Shown here piece after piece: positions 31,749-39,337 of a DNA stretch of 64,000 nucleotides (the first letter of the stretch is position 1; each line of letters begins with the position of its first letter). The position numbers and the translations under genes are program-made. The stretch covers positions 62,001 through 126,000 of the forward strand of contig JAPWKG010000024.1 of assembly GCA_028283625.1 (NCBI GenBank), read 5' to 3'. Source of the DNA: Acidobacteriaceae bacterium. GTDB taxonomy: Bacteria > Acidobacteriota > Terriglobia > Terriglobales > Acidobacteriaceae. Under the pieces are notes generated by a model. The model was not told the origin of the DNA and made no database searches. It worked only from the letters and a program-made list of their open reading frames with translations.

Positions 31749-34700
31749 TTAGAACGAACTGAGCGCAACCCGCTTCCACGTATTGGTCGCCACACACACG
31801 TAGTGAAAGTTCGCATCGTCGGTAAAATCGCCTGCCGAACAGCTCGCGCTTGAACTCGCCGGTGTGGTCAGAGCCTCGTGAAAAACGCCTGATACAAGTT
31901 GCAGGCCATCGGTGGAAATCGTTAGCTGTCGGTGAAAATCTCCCGCAAAGTAGTTGTAGAAGTCAATCCCGCAGCTCACCGTACCGTTATTGCCGCACGT
32001 AATCACGCCCGTGCTGCGGGTATCGTCGTAGCCCAGATAGAAGCCACCAAAACTTGGACTGTTCAATCCGGCCAGCAGCTTTGCGGAGTCCTTGAAATCG
32101 GCGCCTGCGCTGTGAATATTCAACGGGTATGCGGTCGAGTCGCCTACCGTCAGCTTGGTGGCCCGAACGTCCGCCGGCGTTGTTTCTCCCAGCGCCACTC
32201 CATCAAGACTTCCGCTCGTCATATGCAGCGTGTTCACGTTGATCGTGTCTGCGGTAAACGCATTCGGAGAAAAGCTGTACTCTCTGTCCTGCAGCTTCCA
32301 CGTCACCGTGCTGGACTCAGGCGCATACAGCAACCTGTCCGTACTCACCGCGCTATCCAGCTGAAAGAGGGAGTAGTCCGAGTCCCAGCGATTACACCCA
32401 CGCAGGCTGCAATGCGCCACAATCAGCGCCTGCTCTCCCGCCATCGCTTCAATCGAATTAGCCCAGGGTCCACGGATGGCCAGCCCTACCGTCGGGGGCA
32501 GATGGGTTCCACCGCCGCCCAAATACGCTGTCGATAAATTGGCATTATTCACCAGCCAGCCCGTCAGCCCCGGACCAACCGTTCCCGCATAATTCTTGCC
32601 TGCCTGAATTGCATTCGGCGATCTTGGTTGAAACTGAGCAATCGACTCCGTGCTCGGAAACTCTTCCTGCTGGAAGTAGTGTGGTTCTTCTATCGCATCA
32701 CCGGACTCCCAGCTCACCGTATTCGCGGCCAGGGTGAAGGTGTTATCCACACTGTTCGTCGCAGTGTTGAAAACGCTCAACACCTCAGCCATCGGATACA
32801 GCGCATACTCGCCGGTACGAATCGCCAGCGTTCCACCGCTGCTGGTTGTATCCGGTCCGTTGCTGGCGAACTGGAAGATATTGCTGCCTTGCATCGTCAC
32901 GGTCACGCTGCCATCAAAGCTCGCATCGCTCACGCCACGTACCGTCATGGTCAGGCCGTTCAAATCGTAGAGAATCGGCCCGGAGATCGATGCGGTTGCC
33001 ACATTGTTCGTGCGCGTTACAGACGCGATCGGCAGGGAAAGATTCAGATAGCCGCTCGTGTATCCCATCTTTCCGATAAGCGGAATCGTTCCATCCACGT
33101 AATACAGACTGGTCGCGCTCGTGGATCCGATCACCGGAAACACCTGCCGGATCGCGCCCACCGTATCGACCTTCTGTTCCAGTCCATAGCCACAAAGTCC
33201 GCCTACAGCCAGCGTTGCTCCGCTCGCATGCACCTTGTTCAACGTGAGCTGTACGTGCGTTGCATCAATCACGCTGTAGCTTGCAGTTTCAAAGTTCTCA
33301 TACTGGAACGGTGGTGTATCTTCATCCGCTACGCAGGCCACGCCGGTCGTCGCAGGCAGTGCCGCCGTGCTTGTCGCAAAACCTGTCGGTACATTGCTCG
33401 TTGCAATGGGCAGCACAACCGTTCCTGGAGACATATTCAGCGGTTGCGATCCTGCAATCGCTGCTGTCTCCAGAAAGACACTCACTGGAAAGCTTGTTCC
33501 GCTGAAGTTCGCAATCCCGTGCCGGCCCGTCGTACCATCCACAATCTCTCCGCCGGTCACCGTCTTCGACGGGTTGGTATCCATTAGATAGCGCCCATCT
33601 CCCTGGGTTCCCGGACCTGCGGTAACCGCAACATTCACCTTCGTCGAGCCGGTACTGCATCCGGTAGCGCACGTGCCTTCATAGACGCTGCTGTCTTCAT
33701 AGATCTGTACATCCTGGTACTTCGTGCCTTCGTCGCTGGAGTCGCGCACGCCACCGGAGGCGATCACCGTCAACGACTCTCCCAGACAATCACCCACCGA
33801 GTAGCAGTGCATCATGCTTCCCTGCTGAATATGCTGTCCCTGGGTTCTGTACGTTCCATCCAGCGTCTGCACGGTGTAGGTCGTTTTGAAGTAGGGCGCA
33901 CTTTCAATAGCGCTAGGAGCCTGGTTCGATCCCCCCGACAACGCATTCATAATCAACTGCTGCGCGGCTGCTCCAATCGAACCCCCACCATGCGTCTCTG
34001 CGAACTGCGGCTCCGGCAACGTCACAACCGTATTGATGGTTTCACCCGCCGTGGAGAAGCTCACGACCGGGCTCGGGTTGAGAAACTCGTGAAACTCTGC
34101 CCCACCGCGCATATCGTTCACATGCGTCGGCGCGGTGACCAGCGAAAGGTCTGAGCTGTCCTGGCCTGTATAGGTCGGCTCGATGTTGACGGTACACCCG
34201 CTGCTGCAGTCGCTCGACTGCATCGCTTCGTGCACACCTTCATCGCCAGTAGTCGCAATAAATCCCTGCGCGTTCAGCTCACCGTTCAGCCGGTTGATCT
34301 CCAGCTGTGTTGCGGCTGGTTGGTTTATGACTTGTGTCGTGCTTGGCAGCATCGCTACCTTACCCGCCATGCCGCTCGCCACCGCCGTTACGTTGGTATC
34401 AACATAGTGTTTGTCGGCAGCCTGCATCGCCGTCGCTGGATCTCCTGGCAGGCTTAACGGTCCCGACATCGTATCGCCACTCTTGGCCACATAGGGCGAT
34501 GACTCCGGAGAGACCTCGCCAATCTGCGCCTGCGCCACCAGGTTGTCCACATACTGTTTGCTTACCGTTCGCATCGCCACCGCCGTCGGTAGCACTTCAT
34601 TGCGAATCGCCGCCAGCTTCGCCGGGCCGCCCCCGGGCACGACAACCGGAATCACCCAGTACTCTTTGCTCACCGTCCCATCGTTCAGGTGAAACACCGC

Positions 34701-34982
34701 GGTATAGTAGCTACCCATCGGCGTCGACCCCGCATTCGGCGTCAGTGCTAGCGTCAGGCTGCCTCCTGAGCCCAGCGTAGCCGTCGTCGAGCCTGCTGGA
34801 ATGCTCGTTCCGTCCGCTGCCGTAAATGCGTTCCAGCTCACCACCACCGAGCCCTGCGCAGGCTGCCCATCCGCGCGATAAATCGTATCGCTCACCGTCG
34901 TCGTTGTCTGCGCGCCTGCTGGTCCAACCCACAGCAGCACCGCCAGAACGACCCACGCCGTCCTTTTCCACCAATGCTTCAT
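31749..34982 (-). CDS. Secreted tail-fibre-like protein
   Basis: A 1077-residue protein with a clear Sec signal peptide: MKHWWKR, a hydrophobic stretch, then AGA|Q cleavage near residue 24. A beta-rich domain (25-115) resembles phage tail adaptor domains. Two YVD motifs then occur, including a tail-fibre repeat at about 164-197 (YVAKSGDTMSGPLSLPGD...). A long beta-rich body and a fibre-like end (LGETTPADVRATKLTV, DFHRQLTIS) follow. Proteins of phage particles are assembled in the cytoplasm, so a signal peptide is odd; it may be an adhesin or surface-exposed protein built from fibre modules. The start was set at ATG 34982 with GGGGAGAAGAG upstream. It is just upstream of terminase. Confidence 0.7.
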   Translation of the reverse strand: MKHWWKRTAWVVLAVLLWVGPAGAQTTTTVSDTIYRADGQPAQGSVVVSWNAFTAADGTSIPAGSTTATLGSGGSLTLALTPNAGSTPMGSYYTAVFHLNDGTVSKEYWVIPVVVPGGGPAKLAAIRNEVLPTAVAMRTVSKQYVDNLVAQAQIGEVSPESSPYVAKSGDTMSGPLSLPGDPATAMQAADKHYVDTNVTAVASGMAGKVAMLPSTTQVINQPAATQLEINRLNGELNAQGFIATTGDEGVHEAMQSSDCSSGCTVNIEPTYTGQDSSDLSLVTAPTHVNDMRGGAEFHEFLNPSPVVSFSTAGETINTVVTLPEPQFAETHGGGSIGAAAQQLIMNALSGGSNQAPSAIESAPYFKTTYTVQTLDGTYRTQGQHIQQGSMMHCYSVGDCLGESLTVIASGGVRDSSDEGTKYQDVQIYEDSSVYEGTCATGCSTGSTKVNVAVTAGPGTQGDGRYLMDTNPSKTVTGGEIVDGTTGRHGIANFSGTSFPVSVFLETAAIAGSQPLNMSPGTVVLPIATSNVPTGFATSTAALPATTGVACVADEDTPPFQYENFETASYSVIDATHVQLTLNKVHASGATLAVGGLCGYGLEQKVDTVGAIRQVFPVIGSTSATSLYYVDGTIPLIGKMGYTSGYLNLSLPIASVTRTNNVATASISGPILYDLNGLTMTVRGVSDASFDGSVTVTMQGSNIFQFASNGPDTTSSGGTLAIRTGEYALYPMAEVLSVFNTATNSVDNTFTLAANTVSWESGDAIEEPHYFQQEEFPSTESIAQFQPRSPNAIQAGKNYAGTVGPGLTGWLVNNANLSTAYLGGGGTHLPPTVGLAIRGPWANSIEAMAGEQALIVAHCSLRGCNRWDSDYSLFQLDSAVSTDRLLYAPESSTVTWKLQDREYSFSPNAFTADTINVNTLHMTSGSLDGVALGETTPADVRATKLTVGDSTAYPLNIHSAGADFKDSAKLLAGLNSPSFGGFYLGYDDTRSTGVITCGNNGTVSCGIDFYNYFAGDFHRQLTISTDGLQLVSGVFHEALTTPASSSASCSAGDFTDDANFHYVCVATNTWKRVALSSF

Positions 34983-34997
34983 CGCTCTTCTCCCCAC

Positions 34998-35026
34998 AAA
35001 AAAGGCCGATCGCTCGTGCGACCGGC
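34998..35026 (-). terminator. Terminator-like hairpin upstream of the tail-fibre-like gene
   Basis: On the minus strand GCCGGTCGC (35026-35018) pairs with GCGATCGGC (35013-35005), including one G-U pair that works only in minus-strand RNA, then CTTTTTT. The SD (GGGGAGAAGAG) of the fibre-like gene begins right after the U-tract. Confidence 0.75.
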
Positions 35027-35070
35027 ATCCTGCTAAACCAACAACCCTCGTCTTTGCTACCATCGACCCC

Positions 35071-35277
35071 ATGGACGCAAGCAACAACGCAACCCGCCGC
35101 ACCGAAGACATCGCCCTCGACCTGCTCAAGTTCGTGGCCGCTCACGCTAACCTGGGTCGCACCGCTTCAGCCGCAACCCCCGGTTTTGCACCTTCCTCTA
35201 CTCCGAAAGCCGAGGACCAGGTCGACACCATCCTCGCCCTCTACGCGCGTTGCCGCGAAGCGGTCGAAAAGAAGTAG
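35071..35277 (+). CDS. Small hypothetical protein
   Basis: A 68-residue protein, not recognised. It is helical at both ends (TEDIALDLLKFVAAHANLG, EDQVDTILALYARCREAVEKK) with a Pro/Ser/Ala linker. GC-rich third codon positions resemble those of neighbouring real genes. The SD is weak. It lies 105 bases before the Gfo/Idh gene on the same strand and may be co-transcribed. It is divergent from the fibre-like gene. Confidence 0.6.
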   Translation: MDASNNATRRTEDIALDLLKFVAAHANLGRTASAATPGFAPSSTPKAEDQVDTILALYARCREAVEKK

Positions 35278-35382
35278 ATCTCCGCGCTCCTTGTTTCCTC
35301 CGTGCGCCGCCTGAGCTCGTTTGCGGTTCAGGCGCGCGTATGGCTTGCTCTCGGCCGTCAGGTCTGGACAAAAGGTTTTCCC

Positions 35383-36411
35383 ATGCCGCACCCCATCCGC
35401 ACTGCCGTCATTGGCGCCGGCGCCTTCGGCCGCAACCATCTTCGTGTCCTGCGCGAGTTGGAGCAATCCTCGTCTCCAGCGCAGCTCGTTGCTCTCGTCG
35501 ATGCTTCTCCCGACGTTCGTCGCGAAGCCTCGGAACGCTACAGCATCCCTGCGTTTGAGAGTGTCGAGCAGCTTCTTGCTGCAGATCTGAAGCTTTCGGC
35601 TGCACATGTCTGTGTACCAACCATCCATCACGCTCCCGTCGCCATGCAGCTCCTCGCTGCCGGGCTCGATGTCCTCATTGAAAAGCCATTTGCTGCCAGC
35701 CGGCAGCAGGCGGAAGAGGTTCTCGCTCTGGCCGCGCAGCGTCAACGCATCGTCCAGATCGGCCACCTTGAGCGCTTCAACCCAGCCGTAACCGCAACGT
35801 TTGAGCGTCTCAACCGCCCCATGTTTTTTGAGGCTCACCGCCTCAGCCTCTTCACGCCGCGCTCGCTTGATGTCGACGTCGTTCTCGACCTGATGATCCA
35901 CGACCTCGATATCGTTCTCGCTCTCGCCCAATCGCCTGTTGAAGACGTTCGCGCCGTTGGCCTGCCTATTCTTTCGCTCAAAACAGACATCGCAAACGTG
36001 CGCGTAGAATTCGCCTCCGGCGCCGTAGCGAACTTCACCGCCTCACGTGTCTCCACGGAGCAGGTACGTAAGTTGCGTCTCTTCCAGCCGCACCAGTATC
36101 TTTCGCTCGACTTCGCACGTCAGGAGCTCCTCACCATCGACGTCGATCCCGCGCTTGCTGCCCAGATTGCCTCCGGTTTCCGGCCTCCGGCTTCTGTCCC
36201 TGCCTCGCATCCCACTACCGGCTTCGATCTCCAGAAGCTCGATCTTCCGCGTGCCGAACCCCTCCGCCTCGAGATCGAAGACTTCCACCGTGCCGTTCTC
36301 ACACGCACGCCGCCGCGCGTCAGCGGAGAAGCAGGTTTGGCGGCTCTCTCTCTCGCTCTGCGCATCAATGAAGCCATTGCGAGTCATCAAGCTCGCGCTG
36401 GGCTCGTCTAG
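35383..36411 (+). CDS. Gfo/Idh/MocA family oxidoreductase
   Basis: A 342-residue NAD(P)-dependent sugar-type dehydrogenase. Rossmann motif VIGAGAFGRNH is at about 9-19, and EKPFA, with the conserved catalytic-region lysine, is at about 101-105. The motif IGHLERFNP is shared with UDP-GlcNAc 3-dehydrogenases such as GnnA (lipid A diaminosugar branch), a plausible role here, but no lpx genes are adjacent. The start was set at ATG 35383 with AAAGG seven bases upstream. It is a host-type metabolic gene inserted between two parts of the phage-derived region. Confidence 0.85.
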   Translation: MPHPIRTAVIGAGAFGRNHLRVLRELEQSSSPAQLVALVDASPDVRREASERYSIPAFESVEQLLAADLKLSAAHVCVPTIHHAPVAMQLLAAGLDVLIEKPFAASRQQAEEVLALAAQRQRIVQIGHLERFNPAVTATFERLNRPMFFEAHRLSLFTPRSLDVDVVLDLMIHDLDIVLALAQSPVEDVRAVGLPILSLKTDIANVRVEFASGAVANFTASRVSTEQVRKLRLFQPHQYLSLDFARQELLTIDVDPALAAQIASGFRPPASVPASHPTTGFDLQKLDLPRAEPLRLEIEDFHRAVLTRTPPRVSGEAGLAALSLALRINEAIASHQARAGLV

Positions 36412-36423
36412 GCTCGCAGCGTT

Positions 36424-36470
36424 CTTAACAGCAAAAGGCCAGGCTTCCCGCCTGGCCTTTTGCTGTTAAG
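36424..36470. terminator. Long bidirectional terminator
   Basis: A perfect 21-bp stem CTTAACAGCAAAAGGCCAGGC (36424-36444) pairs with its complement at 36450-36470; the loop is TTCCC. It includes T4/A4 tracts in the stem and lies between the convergent Gfo/Idh and lipoprotein genes. Confidence 0.9.
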
Positions 36471-36480
36471 ACTCCAAACG

Positions 36481-37377
36481 CTACTTCATCTCTTTTACCG
36501 TCACACCCGCAGGAATCTTCAGATCGAACTGATCGTCATCCAGCGTCGGATTCATCGTCAGCTTCGTTACGTCTATCTTCAGCGAATACTCATCCAGCGG
36601 ACGCTTCATCACAATCAGCGTCGGAAACTTGATTCCGTTGACCTCTTGATAGCGATCGTAGGAAGCGGAAGTCACCACACGCCCCTGATCGTCATAAATA
36701 TCCTGCTGAAACGGCAGCATGGTCACCCGCGAGATATGCAGCACACGCATGGTCTGCAGCACATTGTTCGCTTTGACCTTGGAGATCGTCAGGTCGTAAT
36801 CCGGCTCTTCAATCGCCACGCGCTTCTTATCCGGAGACGGCATAATCCTGGTTGACTCATCCAGGCTGACATACTCGTTCTGCTTTACCCCGGGCACCAG
36901 CATCGAGTCGAAGAAGACCTCAGGCCGCAGGTTCTCCAACCCGTTTTTCGAAGGCGTCGTTACCGTGTTGGCACCCCGCAGCCACTCATCGCCATGCCCC
37001 GCCGTAGCGTGCACCAGCGTGAATGTTTTGCCGTCGGAGACCATATCCAGCGCGCGCGATCCCATGATCGGCAGCTGCAGAATCACCCGCAGATCCTGCG
37101 GTTTTCTGACAAAAATATAGCCTCGAAACGAGGTGTACGTCGTAATTTTGCCGGTCTTGCCGCCACCCACGCTCGCGGTAATCAGCACATTGGCCTGCAG
37201 CGACTTGATCGCGGCATCGCGGGCGGAAACGTCCTTCTCGATCTGTTCCACCGAGCTGGACTGATATACGTCCGGCGCCATCGTCTTCTGCACGAGCTTG
37301 GTCGAACGGAAACATCCCGTCGTAGCACCGGTCATACATAGTGCTGCCAAAGCCGTTAACGCACTCAGCTTCTTCAT
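36481..37377 (-). CDS. Outer-membrane-type lipoprotein, LolA/LolB-like or DUF4292-like
   Basis: A 298-residue exported lipoprotein. The signal peptide MKKLSALTALAALCMTGATTGC ends in a lipobox with Cys at residue 22. The mature part starts with a coiled helix (SSVEQIEKDVSARDAAIKSLQANV). A run of beta strands follows, as in the half-barrel LolA/LolB/DUF4292 fold (GYIFVRKPQDLRVILQLP, KFPTLIVMKRPLDEYSL). It may shuttle or sense lipid at the outer membrane. Start ATG 37377 was chosen for the signal peptide; ATG 37392 is also possible. A host-type gene within the phage-derived region. Confidence 0.75.
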   Translation of the reverse strand: MKKLSALTALAALCMTGATTGCFRSTKLVQKTMAPDVYQSSSVEQIEKDVSARDAAIKSLQANVLITASVGGGKTGKITTYTSFRGYIFVRKPQDLRVILQLPIMGSRALDMVSDGKTFTLVHATAGHGDEWLRGANTVTTPSKNGLENLRPEVFFDSMLVPGVKQNEYVSLDESTRIMPSPDKKRVAIEEPDYDLTISKVKANNVLQTMRVLHISRVTMLPFQQDIYDDQGRVVTSASYDRYQEVNGIKFPTLIVMKRPLDEYSLKIDVTKLTMNPTLDDDQFDLKIPAGVTVKEMK

Positions 37378-37489
37378 CCAGTCAAAATCCAAGTATATTG
37401 GCTTACCGCGTGTTAAACGGCTATGAATCTTTCAGATGCACTGATATACGATCAGGTCGCACGTTCCTGTTGCTCTTTGCGACATCCCT

Positions 37490-37762
37490 TCATTCCGCGC
37501 CAAATTCTTCCAGCAATCGCTTCACCGTGCTCTTCTGCGCACGCTTGACCGGCTCCTCTACCCGAAGCAGATCGGTGGCCAGCTTCATATGCTGACAGCT
37601 ACCTTCCCGTGCGCCTTTTACTAGTCCCCGCACCATCTCCGGCAGCTGCTCGGCTAACGCCTTCCGCATCCACCTTCCCGCCTGTGCCGGCTGTAAAGGC
37701 TTCTCCGGTAAAGGAAAGGCAAACTCCGAACGCTTCTCCACACCTTTCGCCACCCTGCTCAC
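37490..37762 (-). CDS. Small basic protein, possible small-terminase-like
   Basis: A 90-residue, charged, mostly helical protein (AGRWMRKALAEQLPEMVRGLVKGAREGSCQHMKLATDLL). The pattern L-P-x-x-x-x-L-x-x-x-A-x-x-G, then xxKLATDLL, resembles helix-turn-helix small terminase ends, but this is weak. The start was set at GTG 37762 with GAGGGGG eight bases upstream. The longer frame to 37852 reads through the preceding hairpin. It sits between the sigma-like gene and the lipoprotein gene. Confidence 0.45.
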   Translation of the reverse strand: MSRVAKGVEKRSEFAFPLPEKPLQPAQAGRWMRKALAEQLPEMVRGLVKGAREGSCQHMKLATDLLRVEEPVKRAQKSTVKRLLEEFGAE

Positions 37763-37774
37763 TCTGGCCCCCTC

Positions 37775-37811
37775 AAAAAAGAGCGGAAGCCCACATGGTG
37801 GACTCCCGCTC
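37775..37811 (-). terminator. Terminator-like hairpin upstream of the small basic protein gene
   Basis: On the minus strand GAGCGGGAGTCCAC pairs with TGGGCTTCCGCTC around a short loop, with two G-U pairs that work only in this direction, then TTTTTT (37780-37775). The SD of the 90-residue gene lies just downstream. Confidence 0.8.
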
Positions 37812-37942
37812 TCGATCTCTACTTCTCTAGAATACCAACCTGGGTAGAACAACTATGCAAAGTATTTTTCGGGTAAAAGCTGTTTTATTTCAATGGTTTA
37901 TTGGGGTATCTTGCCGCTGTACCCCTTGACAGGGTTTTAGCC

Positions 37943-38536
37943 TCACTCCCCCGGCAGCCGTGTCTGTGGTTCCAGCAGCCTGGCTGCCAGCAGAATCCCC
38001 GTCAGGCGATCGAGCGCTTTGCCATACTTCTGCACTACAGAGCGCAGGCTGATACCCATCGCGGCAGCAGCTTCACCATGCGAGTACTCCTGCAGGCCCA
38101 CGCGCTTGATCACCTCGCGTTCTTCCTCGTTCAGCTTTGCAAGGCAGCGCTCCATGTCGAAGCAGAAGATCACCGCATCCTCAAAGCTTTGCATCTTGTA
38201 GCTGGTTACTCTGGCCCGGAACAGCTCTCGTCCCAGCAGGCTGGGAACCCGTCCCGACTCCATGGAGACGCGCAGGTAACGGCGCAGCATCGCCTCCGTG
38301 TACTTGCGGTAAAAAGCCAGCTCCGGCCTCGGGCGCACCTGCACCTTGCTGCCCGTGCCCACAAGCTCCAGCGGCCGGGTCTCGGCAGGCAGTGAGTGTT
38401 CCGTGCCAACTGCGTAAAGACGTGGCAACACGCTTGCTCCCGTAGTTGCTTCCCGCACTTGCTGTTGTTCTGCGCTCTTTACCGTCGTCCGGGCAACAAT
38501 CTGCAATATCATCGCGTTCTTCTCCGTGTTGTTCAT
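37943..38536 (-). CDS. Sigma-70 region 4-like / phage late-transcription regulator
   Basis: A 197-residue protein. The C-terminal half carries a sigma region-4/ArpU-like helix-turn-helix: LAKLNEEEREVIKRVGLQEYSHGEAAAAMGISLRSVVQKYGKALDRL. No region 2 is visible, so it would be a phage-type regulator (RinA/ArpU-like) or a partial sigma factor rather than a complete one. The middle segment PELAFYRKYTEAMLRRYLRVSMESGRVPSLLGRELF looks like a conserved helical domain. The start was set at ATG 38536, overlapping the zinc-ribbon gene stop by ATGA. It is probably the regulator of the locus and is driven by the promoter at 38961-38989. Confidence 0.7.
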   Translation of the reverse strand: MNNTEKNAMILQIVARTTVKSAEQQQVREATTGASVLPRLYAVGTEHSLPAETRPLELVGTGSKVQVRPRPELAFYRKYTEAMLRRYLRVSMESGRVPSLLGRELFRARVTSYKMQSFEDAVIFCFDMERCLAKLNEEEREVIKRVGLQEYSHGEAAAAMGISLRSVVQKYGKALDRLTGILLAARLLEPQTRLPGE

Positions 38537-38796
38537 CGCGCACCCCCGCTTACGAGATCCTGCCCTGCCACACAGCTCATCCCGGCCCTCACCGCGTTCT
38601 CCTGCTTTCTCCTCTGCCGGAATTGTTTCCTGCCCCGGCTTCTTCCTCGCGGAGCAGGGAATTCGCTCAGCCACGCAGCGCACCCCGCGCAGTAGCGGCT
38701 TCCAGCCTGCGCACGAAGCCACAGCGACCCACAGCCTTCGCACACCTTCAACTCCACCGTCTGCACGGTGGTTTTTTTCACGCAAAAGTCCTTCAT
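38533..38796 (-). CDS. Small zinc-ribbon protein
   Basis: An 87-residue protein with two CxxC pairs (CEGC at about 19-22 and CAGC at about 36-39), a one-zinc ribbon. It has a basic Arg/Lys-rich stretch (APRGRSRGRKQFRQRRKQE) and a short C-terminal tail. It could bind nucleic acid or the polymerase. First gene of the operon: the promoter is 165 bases upstream and its stop overlaps the sigma-like gene (ATGA). GGAG lies eight bases before the ATG. No known family recognised. Confidence 0.65.
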   Translation of the reverse strand: MKDFCVKKTTVQTVELKVCEGCGSLWLRAQAGSRYCAGCAAWLSEFPAPRGRSRGRKQFRQRRKQENAVRAGMSCVAGQDLVSGGAR

Positions 38797-38960
38797 CTTT
38801 CGTTCTCCAGGCACAGCTCTCCCCTGACGAGCCTCGGGTTTTTCTGCGGTCGAACGGGCTCGCTCAAGTTGCTCAGGAGGCGTGGTCCGCCTCGGTTGTC
38901 GTTTATGCTTCCTCCGAATTCGCGCCAGGCGCTCTGCCTCACCAATGAGGAAGTTTCGTG

Positions 38961-38989
38961 GTTATAGCCCGGGCCATACCCCCTGTCAA
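38961..38989 (-). promoter_or_regulatory. Consensus sigma70 promoter for the zinc-ribbon/sigma-like operon
   Basis: On the minus strand TTGACA (38989-38984), a 17-bp spacer, then TATAAC (38966-38961). The -35 is a perfect match and the -10 a five-of-six match. It reads into the zinc-ribbon gene (start 38796). Confidence 0.8.
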
Positions 38990-39018
38990 CGAAATGTTTT
39001 CCTTCGCACGGAAATCCA

Positions 39019-39047
39019 CATAAGTCGCAGAAAAATATCGACTTATG
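39019..39047. promoter_or_regulatory. Operator-like inverted repeat
   Basis: CATAAGTCG (39019-39027) and CGACTTATG (39039-39047), separated by 11 AT-rich bases. It lies 30 bp upstream of the minus promoter's -35 and directly next to a plus-strand TATAAT (39050-39055). It fits a dimeric regulator site between divergent promoters; the regulator is unknown. Confidence 0.6.
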
Positions 39048-39337
39048 CCTATAATGCGGCCGTTGTATCGTCCGCTTTCGCCTAAGTTTCGCCTATGCAG
39101 TGACTTCCCCGGATTTCTGCACGAGGAATAGGGCAATCCGCAAAATTCCTAAAACCGGAAATACGTATTCCCGAAATGAAACCGATTCGCTGCTCAAAAT
39201 CGTGACGAAACCCTTACACGTCTCAAGCCAACCCCGCCTCCGGCCGACGTAAAATAGAACAGGTGAATCGAGATTGCTGAATCCGATTTGCGTTCCGCGT
39301 TTTCTCGCGGTCGAAACAACAAGGAGATCGGCCGATT

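Larger units (their letters stand above)
38797..39337. other. 541-base intergenic region at the right edge of the phage-like locus
   Basis: No gene is visible. It holds a strong minus-strand promoter (38961-38989), a 9-bp inverted repeat (39019-39047), a consensus TATAAT on the plus strand at 39050-39055, and a TAAAAT (39249-39254) upstream of the endopeptidase gene. It is more AT-rich around 38990-39060 than its surroundings. I saw no att-like repeat shared with the left edge near 19.4 kb. Confidence 0.6.
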
